The translations under genes and the position numbers were made by a program. From assembly GCF_020786625.1 (NCBI RefSeq), contig NZ_JAJGRC010000001.1:1178001-1242000 (forward strand): 64,000 nt of DNA, written 5' to 3'. This document shows, in pieces, positions 39,763-48,551 of the stretch. This DNA is from Salinicoccus sp. RF5. Lineage in GTDB: Bacteria; Bacillota; Bacilli; Staphylococcales; Salinicoccaceae. Every line of letters starts with the position of its first letter. Position 1 is the first letter of the stretch. The notes beneath the pieces were generated by a model. The model worked only from the letters and a program-made list of their open reading frames with translations. It had not been told where the DNA came from and searched no databases.

Positions 39763-40396
39763 GGCGGTCACCCACTTCCTCGAGCGCCCCGATATTCAAG
39801 GTTCCTCCTGAGCGGAGCAGATGATCCACATGCTTCATCAGCATATCCGCCTCGATATTGACCCGCTCTCCCTTGTCCTTTTGTGCAAGTGTTGTCCGCT
39901 CCTGCGTCTCCGGAATCAGGTTGAGGATGATTTCGGATGCTTCCAGATCGACATCGAACAGTGTGAGGCTGATGCCATCCACTGCGACAGATCCTTTCTT
40001 AACCATATATTTCATCAATGACGAAGGGCATGCGATATGCATGACCTGGGCACTGCCGTCATCATCGACGGAAGTGATTTCTCCCGTACCGTCCACATGC
40101 CCGGAAACGATATGCCCCCCAAGCCTTGTGGAGAGTGTCAGTGCCCGTTCAAGATTGACACCCATGCCCGCTTCCACCTTGTCGAGGCTCGTTATGCGCT
40201 TCGTTTCGTTGACCATCTCGACTGTGAAACTGCCTTCTTTAATGTCAGTCACCGTCAGGCACGTCCCATTCACGCTGATCGAATCTCCAAGCCTCAGATC
40301 ATCAAAAATACCTGCAGTAATTTCAAATACCGTATGTGCGCCTGTATCCTCCGCTATCTTCACTTCGCCGATCTGTTCGATAATTCCTGTAAACAT
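39755..40396 (-). CDS. ribE: riboflavin synthase alpha subunit
   Basis: Start 40396 gives the classic MFTGIIE N-end; ribosome site AAAGG is 11 bases ahead. 213 residues in two lumazine-binding barrels (1-96 and 97-200; repeats GDSISVNGTCLTV and KGSVAVDGISLTL). It dismutates two lumazines into riboflavin. It begins 5 bases after the ribD stop. Confidence 0.96.
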   Translation of the reverse strand: MFTGIIEQIGEVKIAEDTGAHTVFEITAGIFDDLRLGDSISVNGTCLTVTDIKEGSFTVEMVNETKRITSLDKVEAGMGVNLERALTLSTRLGGHIVSGHVDGTGEITSVDDDGSAQVMHIACPSSLMKYMVKKGSVAVDGISLTLFDVDLEASEIILNLIPETQERTTLAQKDKGERVNIEADMLMKHVDHLLRSGGTLNIGALEEVGDRHV

Positions 40397-40401
40397 TATG
40401 C

Positions 40402-41436
40402 TCAAGCCTTTCTATAAGTTAATTTAAGGTCAGACCCGAGCTTTTCAACATCAATCATTTCAAGCTGAACCGCCGTTTCCATCGAAGCAGGCTGTTCCTT
40501 GTACAGTGTATGTCTTGATTCACCAAATATCTTCGGGGCAACGTAAGTCAATATCCGGTCGTACAGTCCCTCATTTATGAAGGCAGTCAGGACGCGTGCG
40601 CCCCCTTCCACAAAAAGGGAGGAAATGCCTTTGCCATAAAGATCATCCAGTATGGCTTCGGGGGACCATTCCCCCACTTTCACTTCACATATTCCGTCAT
40701 GTTTCAAGTTTGCTTCATTCGTCGTATAGATGATCGCCCGTTTAGGGTGTTCAAATATCTTCAGCCCACCCGGCAGTACATGACCTCCGGCCATCACCAC
40801 CGGCACCGGCGATTTGCCGCCGCCTTCGATTCTAGCCGTGAGTTTCGGATCGTCGTGGAGAAGTGTGCCCCCACCTACGAGTATCGCATCGTGGACATGC
40901 CGTTCCTGGTGGACATCGGCCCGTGCCGCTTCACCTGTAATCCATGTGCTCGTTCCATCATCGAGTGCAAGTTTACCATCCAGGCTCATGGCGCATTTCA
41001 GAGTCACATTCGGACGATGCCGTTCCAGATGACTGAAGAAAGGTGCATAGAGCTGATCGATCGCTTCATCCGGCTGGTGAAATACATTCAGCCCAGCATC
41101 GGCAAGCACTTGATGGCCGCTCACCTTCGGGTTCAAATCCTTGGCCCCGTAATGGATGTTGCTGAGTCCGGCCTCCATGATTGCTTCCGTGCATGGGGGT
41201 GTCTTGCCATGATGTGAACACGGCTCGAGGGTGACATAGATGTCCGCCCCCACCGGATCCTCGCTGCAGCTCGATAATGCCTGCCGCTCTGCATGCGGCT
41301 TGCCGTAGCCGAGATGTGCCCCCATGCCGATCACTTTTCCTTCTTTGACTATGACGGCGCCCACTGCAGGGTTCTTCCCCGTCTGGCCCACTGTCATGCG
41401 GGCCAGATCGAGCGCCATCTTCATATATCGATTCAA
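40402..41436 (-). CDS. ribD: riboflavin deaminase/reductase RibD, TTG start
   Basis: The start is TTG at 41436: CAGGAGGG lies six bases ahead and the protein then begins (M)NRYMKMALDLARM. Any longer frame runs into the riboswitch. 344 residues: deaminase zinc motif PHAERQAL and EPCSHHGKTPPC, then the reductase domain from about 150 (TLKCAMSLDGK, FVEGGARVL). It deaminates and reduces the pyrimidine intermediate. First gene of ribD-E-BA-H. Confidence 0.95.
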   Translation of the reverse strand: MNRYMKMALDLARMTVGQTGKNPAVGAVIVKEGKVIGMGAHLGYGKPHAERQALSSCSEDPVGADIYVTLEPCSHHGKTPPCTEAIMEAGLSNIHYGAKDLNPKVSGHQVLADAGLNVFHQPDEAIDQLYAPFFSHLERHRPNVTLKCAMSLDGKLALDDGTSTWITGEAARADVHQERHVHDAILVGGGTLLHDDPKLTARIEGGGKSPVPVVMAGGHVLPGGLKIFEHPKRAIIYTTNEANLKHDGICEVKVGEWSPEAILDDLYGKGISSLFVEGGARVLTAFINEGLYDRILTYVAPKIFGESRHTLYKEQPASMETAVQLEMIDVEKLGSDLKLTYRKA

Positions 41437-41454
41437 GTTTTTCCCTCCTGAACA

Positions 41455-41492
41455 TAAAAAGCGCCAATGAATAGAAATATCCATCGGCGCTG
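41455..41492 (-). terminator. FMN-controlled attenuator hairpin
   Basis: Minus strand AGCGCC-GATG and CATT-GGCGCT pair and are followed by TTTT, directly before the ribD ribosome site. A 150-base span from the aptamer leaves room for an antiterminator. Confidence 0.75.
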
Positions 41493-41590
41493 TAAAAATG
41501 TATGCAGAAATAAGCATTGCTGACAATGCTGAATAAGCACTACTGTATGAAGGTATGACAAATAGCCCCATCTTCATAATAGGCTCTGCA

Positions 41591-41727
41591 ATTCTTTCTC
41601 CCATCCAGACTCTCACTGTCGGCTCCAGACTTCCACTGGATCAGCCACACCGTCAAAGACGATGCAGGTCGCGGGCTTGCTTTAAAGCTTACCGCCGGTT
41701 GGGAATTCCACCCTGCCCCGAAAGAAT
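41591..41727 (-). ncRNA. FMN riboswitch (RFN element)
   Basis: On the minus strand the conserved RFN segments appear in order: TTCGGGGCAGGGTG, AATTCCC, ACCGGCGGTAA, AGCCCGCGACC, GATCCAGTGG and a closing AGTCTGGATGGGAGAA. FMN binding is expected to favour the downstream terminator and stop rib transcription. The pathway genes follow, which confirms the ligand class. Confidence 0.96.
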
Positions 41728-41757
41728 GATTGTATTCAGTTGAAAAACTCTACTCCT

Positions 41758-41785
41758 ATCATATGCCATTCATATGAATTGTCAA
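41758..41785 (-). promoter_or_regulatory. sigma-A promoter of the rib operon
   Basis: Minus strand consensus TTGACA (41785-41780), 16 bases, TATGAT (41763-41758), about 30 bases before the riboswitch. Confidence 0.75.
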
Positions 41786-41806
41786 TACAATTGCCTATAT
41801 TACAAA

Positions 41807-41850
41807 AATAAAAAGGCTTCAGTTCCGATGATTTCGGATCTGAAGCCTAG
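41807..41850 (-). terminator. terminator of nrdIEF
   Basis: AGGCTTCAG and CTGAAGCCT with an inner CCGA/TCGG pair; the minus strand continues TTTTTATTTTTG. Confidence 0.88.
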
Positions 41851-41855
41851 TTTTT

Positions 41856-42830
41856 CTATTTTACCTCATCAAAGATGAAATCTTCATCCTGGATCGGCTC
41901 GACATTCAGTGCAATCACATAGCCGTCTCCTTTGACGCTGAAGAAGTCATGGTTCTTCGTTGTCGTATCGAGGGCATTTTCGATGATCGGGTTGAATGAC
42001 TTCTCTTCAAAGTAGGCATCGAAGCCGAGATTTGAGAGCGCCTTGTTCGCATTGTACTGGATATAGTTGAGGACATCTTCCGTCAGACCAAGTTTATCAT
42101 AGAGGTCTTTCGTATAGACTTCCTCATTGGCGTAGAGTGCTTTGAGCAGCTCATACATCTCCTTGTCCGCCTGCGCCTTTTCTTCAGCCGAGAGTTCCCC
42201 CCTCAGGGATTGTGCATCCAGGCCTGTAAACACACCGTGGATGGATTCATCCAGAAGGATCTTCCTGATGATTTCGCCACTTGTAGTCATCCTGCCCTGA
42301 CCGGCAAGGTAGAGTGGATAGTAGAACCCGGAATAGAATAGGAAGGATTCAAGGAATACACTGGCAACACGGGCCATGTACTGGTCATACACGGAAGCTT
42401 CCTTGCCGTACAGCTTATGATAGTATCCCACTATCTTGTCCGCCTTATACTTGAGCTGTTCGTTTTCGATCACCCAGACATCCAGGAGTTCATTCGTGTC
42501 CTTGGACGACAGAAGTGTCGTGAATATATGGGAATAGGACTTCGCATGAATCTGTTCCATCATCCCCATGAAGGAGTACACTGCTTTTTTACGGAGGTCG
42601 TCCGTATGGAGCATGATGAGCGGCATGCCGTCATCGGCCTGGTGTGTATCCAGTCCTGTGAGCCCCGCGAGGACCTTTTTGAATGTGTCCTGTTCATCTT
42701 CTGTCAGGCTTGACCATGAACTCAGATCCTTGGAGACCTTGAATTCCGATTCCACCCACATCTGTGATATGTTCTGACGCCAAAAGACATTCGTCATGTC
42801 GTCTTCTTTATTCCAGTTTACTGCAATCAT
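41856..42830 (-). CDS. nrdF: class Ib ribonucleotide reductase beta subunit
   Basis: 324 residues with di-metal ligands in GLDTHQADD, MEQIHAKSYSH and LDESIHG, and the FLESFLFYSGF helix. NrdF holds the dimanganese- or diiron-tyrosyl radical used by NrdE. The C-terminal tail (IQDEDFIFDEVK) docks with NrdE. AAAGGAGTC site; 32 bases after nrdE. Confidence 0.97.
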   Translation of the reverse strand: MIAVNWNKEDDMTNVFWRQNISQMWVESEFKVSKDLSSWSSLTEDEQDTFKKVLAGLTGLDTHQADDGMPLIMLHTDDLRKKAVYSFMGMMEQIHAKSYSHIFTTLLSSKDTNELLDVWVIENEQLKYKADKIVGYYHKLYGKEASVYDQYMARVASVFLESFLFYSGFYYPLYLAGQGRMTTSGEIIRKILLDESIHGVFTGLDAQSLRGELSAEEKAQADKEMYELLKALYANEEVYTKDLYDKLGLTEDVLNYIQYNANKALSNLGFDAYFEEKSFNPIIENALDTTTKNHDFFSVKGDGYVIALNVEPIQDEDFIFDEVK

Positions 42831-42862
42831 TTTAATGACTCCTTTATCGTCGCTCGATTATA

Positions 42863-44968
42863 TTATATGGAACAGCTTGTGCATTCTTCTACGCTGAGCA
42901 GTTTGTTCCTTGTATAATAGAGGGATTTCAACCCTTTATGGTGCGCATATATATACAGTCTTGCCAATTCTCTTGTGGAAATATCGGAGTTCACATACAA
43001 GATTGTGCTGATGCCCTGGTCGATATGCTGCTGGATTGTCGCAATCATATCGAGGAGTTTCATCTGATCCGTATTGAATGCACTCTTGTAGTACCACATC
43101 GTCTCCGGGGAAAGGAACGGCATCGGATAGAATGTTTCGGAATTGCCGTATGTCCGGCGCTCGATCGTATCCACAATCGGCATTACGGAACTTGTCGCAT
43201 TCTGTACATAGGAGATGCTCTGTGTCGGCGCAATTGCCAGACGGTATGCATGGAACAGACCATTTTCCATCACTTCATCACGCAGTGCCTCCCAGTCCTG
43301 CTGACTTGGGATGTGGATGTTCGAGAACAGGCCGGCAACCTTTTCGGATTTCGGCTCCACCGCTTCTGAAATGTAACGCTCGAAATATTTGCCTGTCGCA
43401 TATTCGGACTTGTCGAAATCCTTGAATGTTTCTCCGCGTTCCTTGGCGATCAGCATTGATTTCTCAAGGGAGTAGAAGTTGAGCAGCATGAAGAAGACAT
43501 TGGCAAAGTCCCTCGCCTCTTCGGATTCATAGCTGATCTTGTTCTTCGCGAGATAACCGTGGAGGTTCATCGCCCCGAGGCCCACGGAATGCAGTTCATC
43601 ATTCGCCTTCTTGACGCCCGGCGCATTTGCGATTGCAGTATCATCACTGACGACGGTCAATGCTTCTATGCCGTCATGGACGGAATCGCGCACCTTGCCG
43701 GACTCCATTACATTGGCGATGTTCAGTGAGCCCAGGTTGCAGGAGATGTCACGGCGGATTTCATCATCCGTACCGTAGTCATTGATTGTGGATGTCTCCT
43801 GAAGCTGGAAGATCTCGGTACAGAGGTTGCTGATTTTGATCTGTCCGATATCCTTCAGCGGGTGGACCTTATTGGCATTGTCCTTGAACATGATGTACGG
43901 ATAGCCGGACTGCAGCTGTGTCTGTGCAATCGTATTGAGCATCTCGCGTGCATCCATCTCACGTTTCTTCACCTTGTCGTTTGCGACGAGTTCATCGTAC
44001 ATCTCGTCGAGATTCATATCATCCAGAGACTGGCCGTATTCGCGTTCGACCGTATGCGGTGCGAACAGATAGAACGGATCGTTGTTTTTGGCCAGGTCGA
44101 AGAACTTGGATGGCACGACGAGTCCGGTGGAGATCGTCGCAAGGCGGATATCTTCATCCGCATTCACTTTCTTCGTATCCAGGAATTCTGGAAGATCATA
44201 GTGGAAGATGTTCAGGTAGACAGCACCTGCGCCTGGTCTCTGGCCCAGCTGATCGGCATAGCCGAATCCGCCTTCGAGCGCCTTGGCGACCGGCAGTACA
44301 CCTTTGGCGACGCCTTCGATGCCTTTTATCGCTTCTCCACGGGCACGCAGTTTGGACAGGTTGATTGCCACCCCGCCACCGATCTTGGAAAGCTGCTTGG
44401 CTGTGGAATCGATGTAGTTGATTGAATTCAGGCTGTCATCGACTTCAAGCAGGAAGCAGGAGACCATTTCACCGCGGCGTGCGCGTCCTGCATTCAGGAA
44501 TGTCGGTGTCGCAGGCTGGTAGCGCTGTTCGATCATCGACAGGATGAAGCGTTTTGCCTGTTCCTTGTTGCCTTTCGCCAGGTAGAGGCTCACGATCACC
44601 ACGTGCTGCTTGTAGTCCTCGAGGTACTGCTTCTTGTCGTTCGTCTTCAATGTATAGTCCTTGAAGAACTTGCTCGCTGCCATATAGCTCTTGAACTGGA
44701 ATGGGATACTGTCCGCGTATGTGACGATGTCCATTACATCCTCATCGGAATACTCTGCGAAGAGGTCATAATAGAAATCATTGTCCACAAGGTAGTGCAG
44801 ACGTTCGAGCTCGCTGTCGAAATGGATGGTCTTGTCCTTGACCTCCTCCATGAAGACGGCCAGTGCCTCCTGATCCTTATGCAGCTGATAAAAACCTGTT
44901 TCATCGCGCTTCGTCACTTCGTTATTCAGTTCAATATGGTTGTATTTCTTTTCGTCCAAGACTTTCAT
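42863..44968 (-). CDS. nrdE: class Ib ribonucleotide reductase alpha subunit
   Basis: Start 44968 (MKVLDEKKYNHIELNNEV) has GGGG ahead and lies inside nrdI (38-base overlap). 701 residues: active-site Cys in VSCFLLEVDDS, CNLGSLNIANV, and a C-terminal redox pair EECTSC. It reduces ribonucleoside diphosphates with electrons from NrdH-type redoxin. No ATP-cone at the N end, as normal for class Ib. Confidence 0.96.
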   Translation of the reverse strand: MKVLDEKKYNHIELNNEVTKRDETGFYQLHKDQEALAVFMEEVKDKTIHFDSELERLHYLVDNDFYYDLFAEYSDEDVMDIVTYADSIPFQFKSYMAASKFFKDYTLKTNDKKQYLEDYKQHVVIVSLYLAKGNKEQAKRFILSMIEQRYQPATPTFLNAGRARRGEMVSCFLLEVDDSLNSINYIDSTAKQLSKIGGGVAINLSKLRARGEAIKGIEGVAKGVLPVAKALEGGFGYADQLGQRPGAGAVYLNIFHYDLPEFLDTKKVNADEDIRLATISTGLVVPSKFFDLAKNNDPFYLFAPHTVEREYGQSLDDMNLDEMYDELVANDKVKKREMDAREMLNTIAQTQLQSGYPYIMFKDNANKVHPLKDIGQIKISNLCTEIFQLQETSTINDYGTDDEIRRDISCNLGSLNIANVMESGKVRDSVHDGIEALTVVSDDTAIANAPGVKKANDELHSVGLGAMNLHGYLAKNKISYESEEARDFANVFFMLLNFYSLEKSMLIAKERGETFKDFDKSEYATGKYFERYISEAVEPKSEKVAGLFSNIHIPSQQDWEALRDEVMENGLFHAYRLAIAPTQSISYVQNATSSVMPIVDTIERRTYGNSETFYPMPFLSPETMWYYKSAFNTDQMKLLDMIATIQQHIDQGISTILYVNSDISTRELARLYIYAHHKGLKSLYYTRNKLLSVEECTSCSI

Positions 44969-45338
44969 GCATAGCCCCTGCCTTTTCAATGAATTCTTCT
45001 CTGTCTTTCTGGTTTCCATGAAGCTCAAACTTCATCAGCAATGGTACTCCGTATTCGTCACTGATATGCTCTCCGGCACGTGCAAAGTTGTTCCCCCAGT
45101 TCCGGTTGCCGCTTGAGGCGACACCCACCATCAATTCGTGGTTCACTTCAAGAAACGTCTTCACTTCATCCGGCACTCCGCCGAAGCCGTAGGTCCCGGT
45201 AACGAGTATGAAGGGCTCCCGAATCCGCTCGCTGCTGTTTGAAGCATTGATTTCGTAAGTATCATACTGCTCCGCCACCTGTGCGTTCCTGATGAAGCGC
45301 CTGGTATTCCCCGTCATGGAATAGAATGCAATCATCAT
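44931..45338 (-). CDS. nrdI: flavodoxin-like NrdI
   Basis: Start 45338 (MMIAFYSMTGNTRRF) follows GGGAGG. 135 residues, FMN-binding YSMTGNTRRF, TGTYGFGG and ASSGNRNWG. NrdI gives the oxidant that builds the Mn-tyrosyl radical in NrdF. First gene of nrdIEF. Confidence 0.95.
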   Translation of the reverse strand: MMIAFYSMTGNTRRFIRNAQVAEQYDTYEINASNSSERIREPFILVTGTYGFGGVPDEVKTFLEVNHELMVGVASSGNRNWGNNFARAGEHISDEYGVPLLMKFELHGNQKDREEFIEKAGAMHESLGRKEIQPY

Positions 45339-45444
45339 GCCATCGCCTCCCCATTCCTTCTCCTGCAAAATAAAATAATCGAACTCCCGTCCGACAATCA
45401 TGGTTGCATCTATTATCTCTTTACACGCTTCTTAAAGCTGGTAA

Positions 45445-45460
45445 ACACTATATATTGTGT
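45445..45460. promoter_or_regulatory. NrdR box 1
   Basis: ACACTATATATTGTGT matches the 16-base NrdR consensus acaCwAtATaTwGtgt at all positions. NrdR represses ribonucleotide reductase genes when dATP is high. It covers a possible -10 (TATATA) on the minus strand. Confidence 0.88.
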
Positions 45461-45476
45461 CCTACGGAAAATTTAC

Positions 45477-45491
45477 ACACAATATATGTGT
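45477..45491. promoter_or_regulatory. NrdR box 2, one base short
   Basis: ACACAATATATGTGT resembles the same consensus with one base missing; it starts 32 bases after box 1, the usual three-turn spacing of NrdR pairs. Confidence 0.7.
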
Positions 45492-45598
45492 ATTGCACGT
45501 TCTATAATGACATAATCATCCAGAATTATCAATGGCATAATAAGACATTTCATTGGGAATAATATCACTTAAATATAGACGAAGTCGCATCATATGTA

Positions 45599-45607
45599 TG
45601 TTATACT
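45599..45607 (+). promoter_or_regulatory. extended -10 of the EamA transporter gene
   Basis: TGTTATACT, about 100 bases before the start codon, leaving a long 5' leader that holds the repeats at 45613-45688. Confidence 0.4.
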
Positions 45608-45612
45608 ATAGC

Positions 45613-45688
45613 AAAAATTCGACCAAAAATTTTTTGGTAAAACTCTCTCTGCATATAACTGTGAAATAAAAATTTCACCAAAAATTTT
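45613..45688 (+). repeat. two 21-base direct repeats and a hairpin ahead of the EamA gene
   Basis: Copies at 45613-45633 and 45668-45688 share 19 of 21 bases (AAAAATT, then ACCAAAAATTTT). The first continues into a near palindrome ACCAAAAATTTTTTGGT. A perfect hairpin GTGAAAT-AAAA-ATTTCAC covers 45661-45678. The whole lies in the putative leader of the transporter gene. The rest of the 45339-45709 gap holds the NrdR boxes. Confidence 0.6.
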
Positions 45689-45709
45689 ATCATGGAGTTG
45701 TTTCTTAAA

Positions 45710-46573
45710 ATGAACAATACGACGAAAGGCATCATCGCCCTTCTCATTTCATCCCTCGGGTTCAGCCTGATGGCCCTGCTTGTAAAATACAGCGGAGATC
45801 TGCCGACGGTCCAGAAGGCATTCTTCAGGAACTTTGTGGCGATGCTCGCCGCCCTCTCCCTCGCATTATACTACAGGGAGAAACTTTTTGGCCGCAGGGA
45901 GAACCAGGGGCTGCTCATACTGCGTTCGACCTTCGGTGTACTCGGAGTCGTACTCAACTTTTTCGCAATCGACAGGATGGTGCTGAGTGATGCGGACATC
46001 CTCAACAAATTGAGCCCCTTCTTCACCATAATACTATGCGCCATATTCCTTAAGGAATACATACGGAAATATCAGATGATCGCAATCATCATCGCCTTCA
46101 TCGGCGCCGTCTTCATCATCAAGCCCTCAATGTCGAGTGAGACGCTGTATGCCGTGGTCGGCGTACTCGGTGCCCTGTTGGCAGCTGGCGCCTATACTGT
46201 GCTCAGGGTGCTCGGGAGCCGGGAGAAGTTCTACACGGTCGTCTTCTATTTCTCCTTCTTCTCCTCGGTTGTCCTGCTGCCCTTCTTCATCTGGCAGTTT
46301 GAACCGATGACCGCCTCGCAATTCTGGATGCTCGTCTTCTCCGGCCTGTGCGCAGCTTTCGGCCAGTTTGGCCTGACCATCGCATACAGTTTTGCACCAG
46401 CCAAGGAGATATCCATATTCTTCTATTCCACAATACTCTACACGGCAATCTTCAGCATCGTCTTCTTCAATGAAGTGCCGGACATGCTGTCCATCTTCGG
46501 CTATATCATCATCTTTGCAGCCAGCTTCTACATGTTCATGAAGAACAGGCCGCCGAAGCATTCCACAATGTAA
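45710..46573 (+). CDS. EamA/DMT family transporter
   Basis: 287 residues, ten membrane segments in two EamA halves (about 1-140 and 145-285), RhaT/YdcZ-like. The start at Met 45710 is preferred over 45692, as GGAG lies upstream of it, though 12 bases away. Substrates of this family are metabolites or amino acids and cannot be read from sequence. It diverges from nrdI and converges with recQ. Confidence 0.85.
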   Translation: MNNTTKGIIALLISSLGFSLMALLVKYSGDLPTVQKAFFRNFVAMLAALSLALYYREKLFGRRENQGLLILRSTFGVLGVVLNFFAIDRMVLSDADILNKLSPFFTIILCAIFLKEYIRKYQMIAIIIAFIGAVFIIKPSMSSETLYAVVGVLGALLAAGAYTVLRVLGSREKFYTVVFYFSFFSSVVLLPFFIWQFEPMTASQFWMLVFSGLCAAFGQFGLTIAYSFAPAKEISIFFYSTILYTAIFSIVFFNEVPDMLSIFGYIIIFAASFYMFMKNRPPKHSTM

Positions 46574-46580
46574 CTATAAT

Positions 46581-46599
46581 AGCCGGCCAAAGGCCGGCT
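46581..46599. terminator. GC-rich hairpin between the transporter gene and recQ
   Basis: AGCCGGCC, AAA loop, GGCCGGCT; T-tails are short on both strands. Confidence 0.6.
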
Positions 46600-46603
46600 T
46601 GAG

Positions 46604-48394
46604 TCATTCCATTTCAGTCGTCTGCTTCTTGTAGGCGTTGATCGTTTCCAGAAATTCTGGACAGTAGTGCTTCAGCTTATAGTTCCCGACTCCCTGGATA
46701 TGCACCATATCCTGCTTGGTTTCGGGAACTTTTTTGGCAAAATCCCTGAGGACGTTGTCCGTGAATATGGATGTTTCCTCCACATCATGCCTTTCGGCAA
46801 GGCGGCGTCTTGTCTCCACGAGTTTTTCATACAGTATCTCATTCGGAGAGGATGCTGTGCTGATGTCCACCTTTTCATTGAAGTATCTCCTGAAAGGAAC
46901 GGTGTGGAGTGTGGCCGACCCATTCATCACTTTCCTGCTCCGGTCGACGATATAGAGCTGCTCATCCCTCAGATGGACATAGCCCCTGTAGATGAGCTCC
47001 TCCAGTATATGGTTGAGTTCGCTCGTCAGATAGCTCTCCATCGTGCCGAAGGCGCTCAGAGTGTCGAGGTTGAAGGCAAGGATGTTTTCGGCCGATTCAC
47101 CCCGCAGTATCTGGATGGCCTGCTCCTTCGTCACAGGCATCTCGCTCTGTGCCAGAAGGTTCAAGACAAGCTTCGCCTCCAGTGTCATGTCATAGGTGCG
47201 CTCCGGATTCAGACAGTTCGAACACTGTCCGCACTCGACCACATATTCATCGGCATCAAAGTACTTGATGATGAAGCTGCTCAGACATTTGTTCGTCCGG
47301 TTGTACTGGATCATCCTGTCGAGCTTCGCCCGCATGTGGTCCTTATACTGCTCGGTCGAGCTTGAACGGTCTATGAAGAACTGGTGGAGGTTGACGTCCC
47401 GCGGGCTCGACAGCAGGATGCATTCACTGGTCTTCCCGTCCCGTCCGGCACGTCCGATTTCCTGATAGTAGCTTTCGAGGTCGCCCGGCAGGTTGTGGTG
47501 AATGATGAACCGGATGTCCGCCTTGTCTATCCCCATGCCGAAGGCATTCGTCGCCACAGCGATGTCCACTTCCCCTGTAATGAACAAACGCTGATTGCGG
47601 TTCCTCTCCTCTTTGCCGAGGCCGCCGTGATAGATGACATTTTCAATCCCATGTTCCTCGAGATGGAGGGATATCTTTTCCACCTCTGCGCGTGTAGCCG
47701 CATAGACGATGCCGGGAGCGCCGGGACGATCTTTGATGTAGGATTCTATGAACTGCTCACGCTGGTATGTCGGGTTGACGCTGAGATGCAGATTATCCCG
47801 CGCTACACTTGTGCTGTAGACACGTGCCCCTTCGATGTCGAGGAGCTCCTGGATGTTCTCCTGGACCTCCTCTGTTGCTGTGGCGGTCAGCCCGACCGTG
47901 ATCGCTTCCGGCACGAGTTCCTTCAATACAGGTATGATGTTCTGGTAGCTCGGCCGGAAGTCATGGCCCCACTTCGAAATGCAGTGTGCCTCGTCGAATG
48001 CAATCAGTGAAACATCGAGCCTGCTGATCAGCTGTCTGAACTCCTCGTTATTGAACCGCTCCGGCGCCACGTAGAGGAACTGGTAACGGCCCGATTCAAG
48101 ACCGGACATCACAGCGTCTATTTCCTTCTTCTTCAAGGTTGAATTCAAATAGGCGGCTGGAATGCTCTGCGCATTCAATGTTTCCACCTGATCCCGCATC
48201 AATGAGATCAACGGGGAAATGACAAGCGTCAGGCCGTCCATTTCCAACCCCGGCACTTGGAAACAGAGCGACTTCCCGGACCCTGTCGGCAATACTCCCA
48301 GAGTATTGTGGCCGCTTACGACCGATTCTATGATTTCCTTTTGCTTAGGTCTGAAATTTTCAAATCCAAAATACTGCTTCAAGATTTTTTCCAT
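46604..48394 (-). CDS. recQ: ATP-dependent DNA helicase RecQ
   Basis: Start 48394 (MEKILKQYFGFENFRPKQ) aligns with staphylococcal RecQ; a GTG 24 bases upstream is the alternative. 596 residues: Walker A PTGSGKS, DEAHCIS, motif VI IGRAGRDG, zinc Cys cluster CGQCSNC, an RQC winged helix and a C-terminal HRDC domain (about 515-590). It unwinds DNA 3' to 5' in repair of stalled forks. Confidence 0.95.
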   Translation of the reverse strand: MEKILKQYFGFENFRPKQKEIIESVVSGHNTLGVLPTGSGKSLCFQVPGLEMDGLTLVISPLISLMRDQVETLNAQSIPAAYLNSTLKKKEIDAVMSGLESGRYQFLYVAPERFNNEEFRQLISRLDVSLIAFDEAHCISKWGHDFRPSYQNIIPVLKELVPEAITVGLTATATEEVQENIQELLDIEGARVYSTSVARDNLHLSVNPTYQREQFIESYIKDRPGAPGIVYAATRAEVEKISLHLEEHGIENVIYHGGLGKEERNRNQRLFITGEVDIAVATNAFGMGIDKADIRFIIHHNLPGDLESYYQEIGRAGRDGKTSECILLSSPRDVNLHQFFIDRSSSTEQYKDHMRAKLDRMIQYNRTNKCLSSFIIKYFDADEYVVECGQCSNCLNPERTYDMTLEAKLVLNLLAQSEMPVTKEQAIQILRGESAENILAFNLDTLSAFGTMESYLTSELNHILEELIYRGYVHLRDEQLYIVDRSRKVMNGSATLHTVPFRRYFNEKVDISTASSPNEILYEKLVETRRRLAERHDVEETSIFTDNVLRDFAKKVPETKQDMVHIQGVGNYKLKHYCPEFLETINAYKKQTTEME

Positions 48395-48514
48395 AACGAA
48401 ACCGATCCCACCGTTCACTGGTCATTACCAATAACCCATTATTTCTGATATGTCATTATACCTTATTTTTCATCGCAATTGTTGCTCGCAATCTAAATTT
48501 CGGAAGAAATCATC

Positions 48515-48544
48515 AAAAAAATTCCGGAGCGTGGGCTCCGGAAT
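48515..48544 (-). terminator. terminator after the PxpC-like gene
   Basis: ATTCCGGAGC and GCTCCGGAAT pair; on the minus strand seven T follow. Confidence 0.9.
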
Positions 48545-48551
48545 GCGCATC

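Noticed and set aside
41437-41616. N-terminal extension of RibD by 60 residues
   Set aside because: It covers the FMN attenuator and part of the aptamer and lacks homology.
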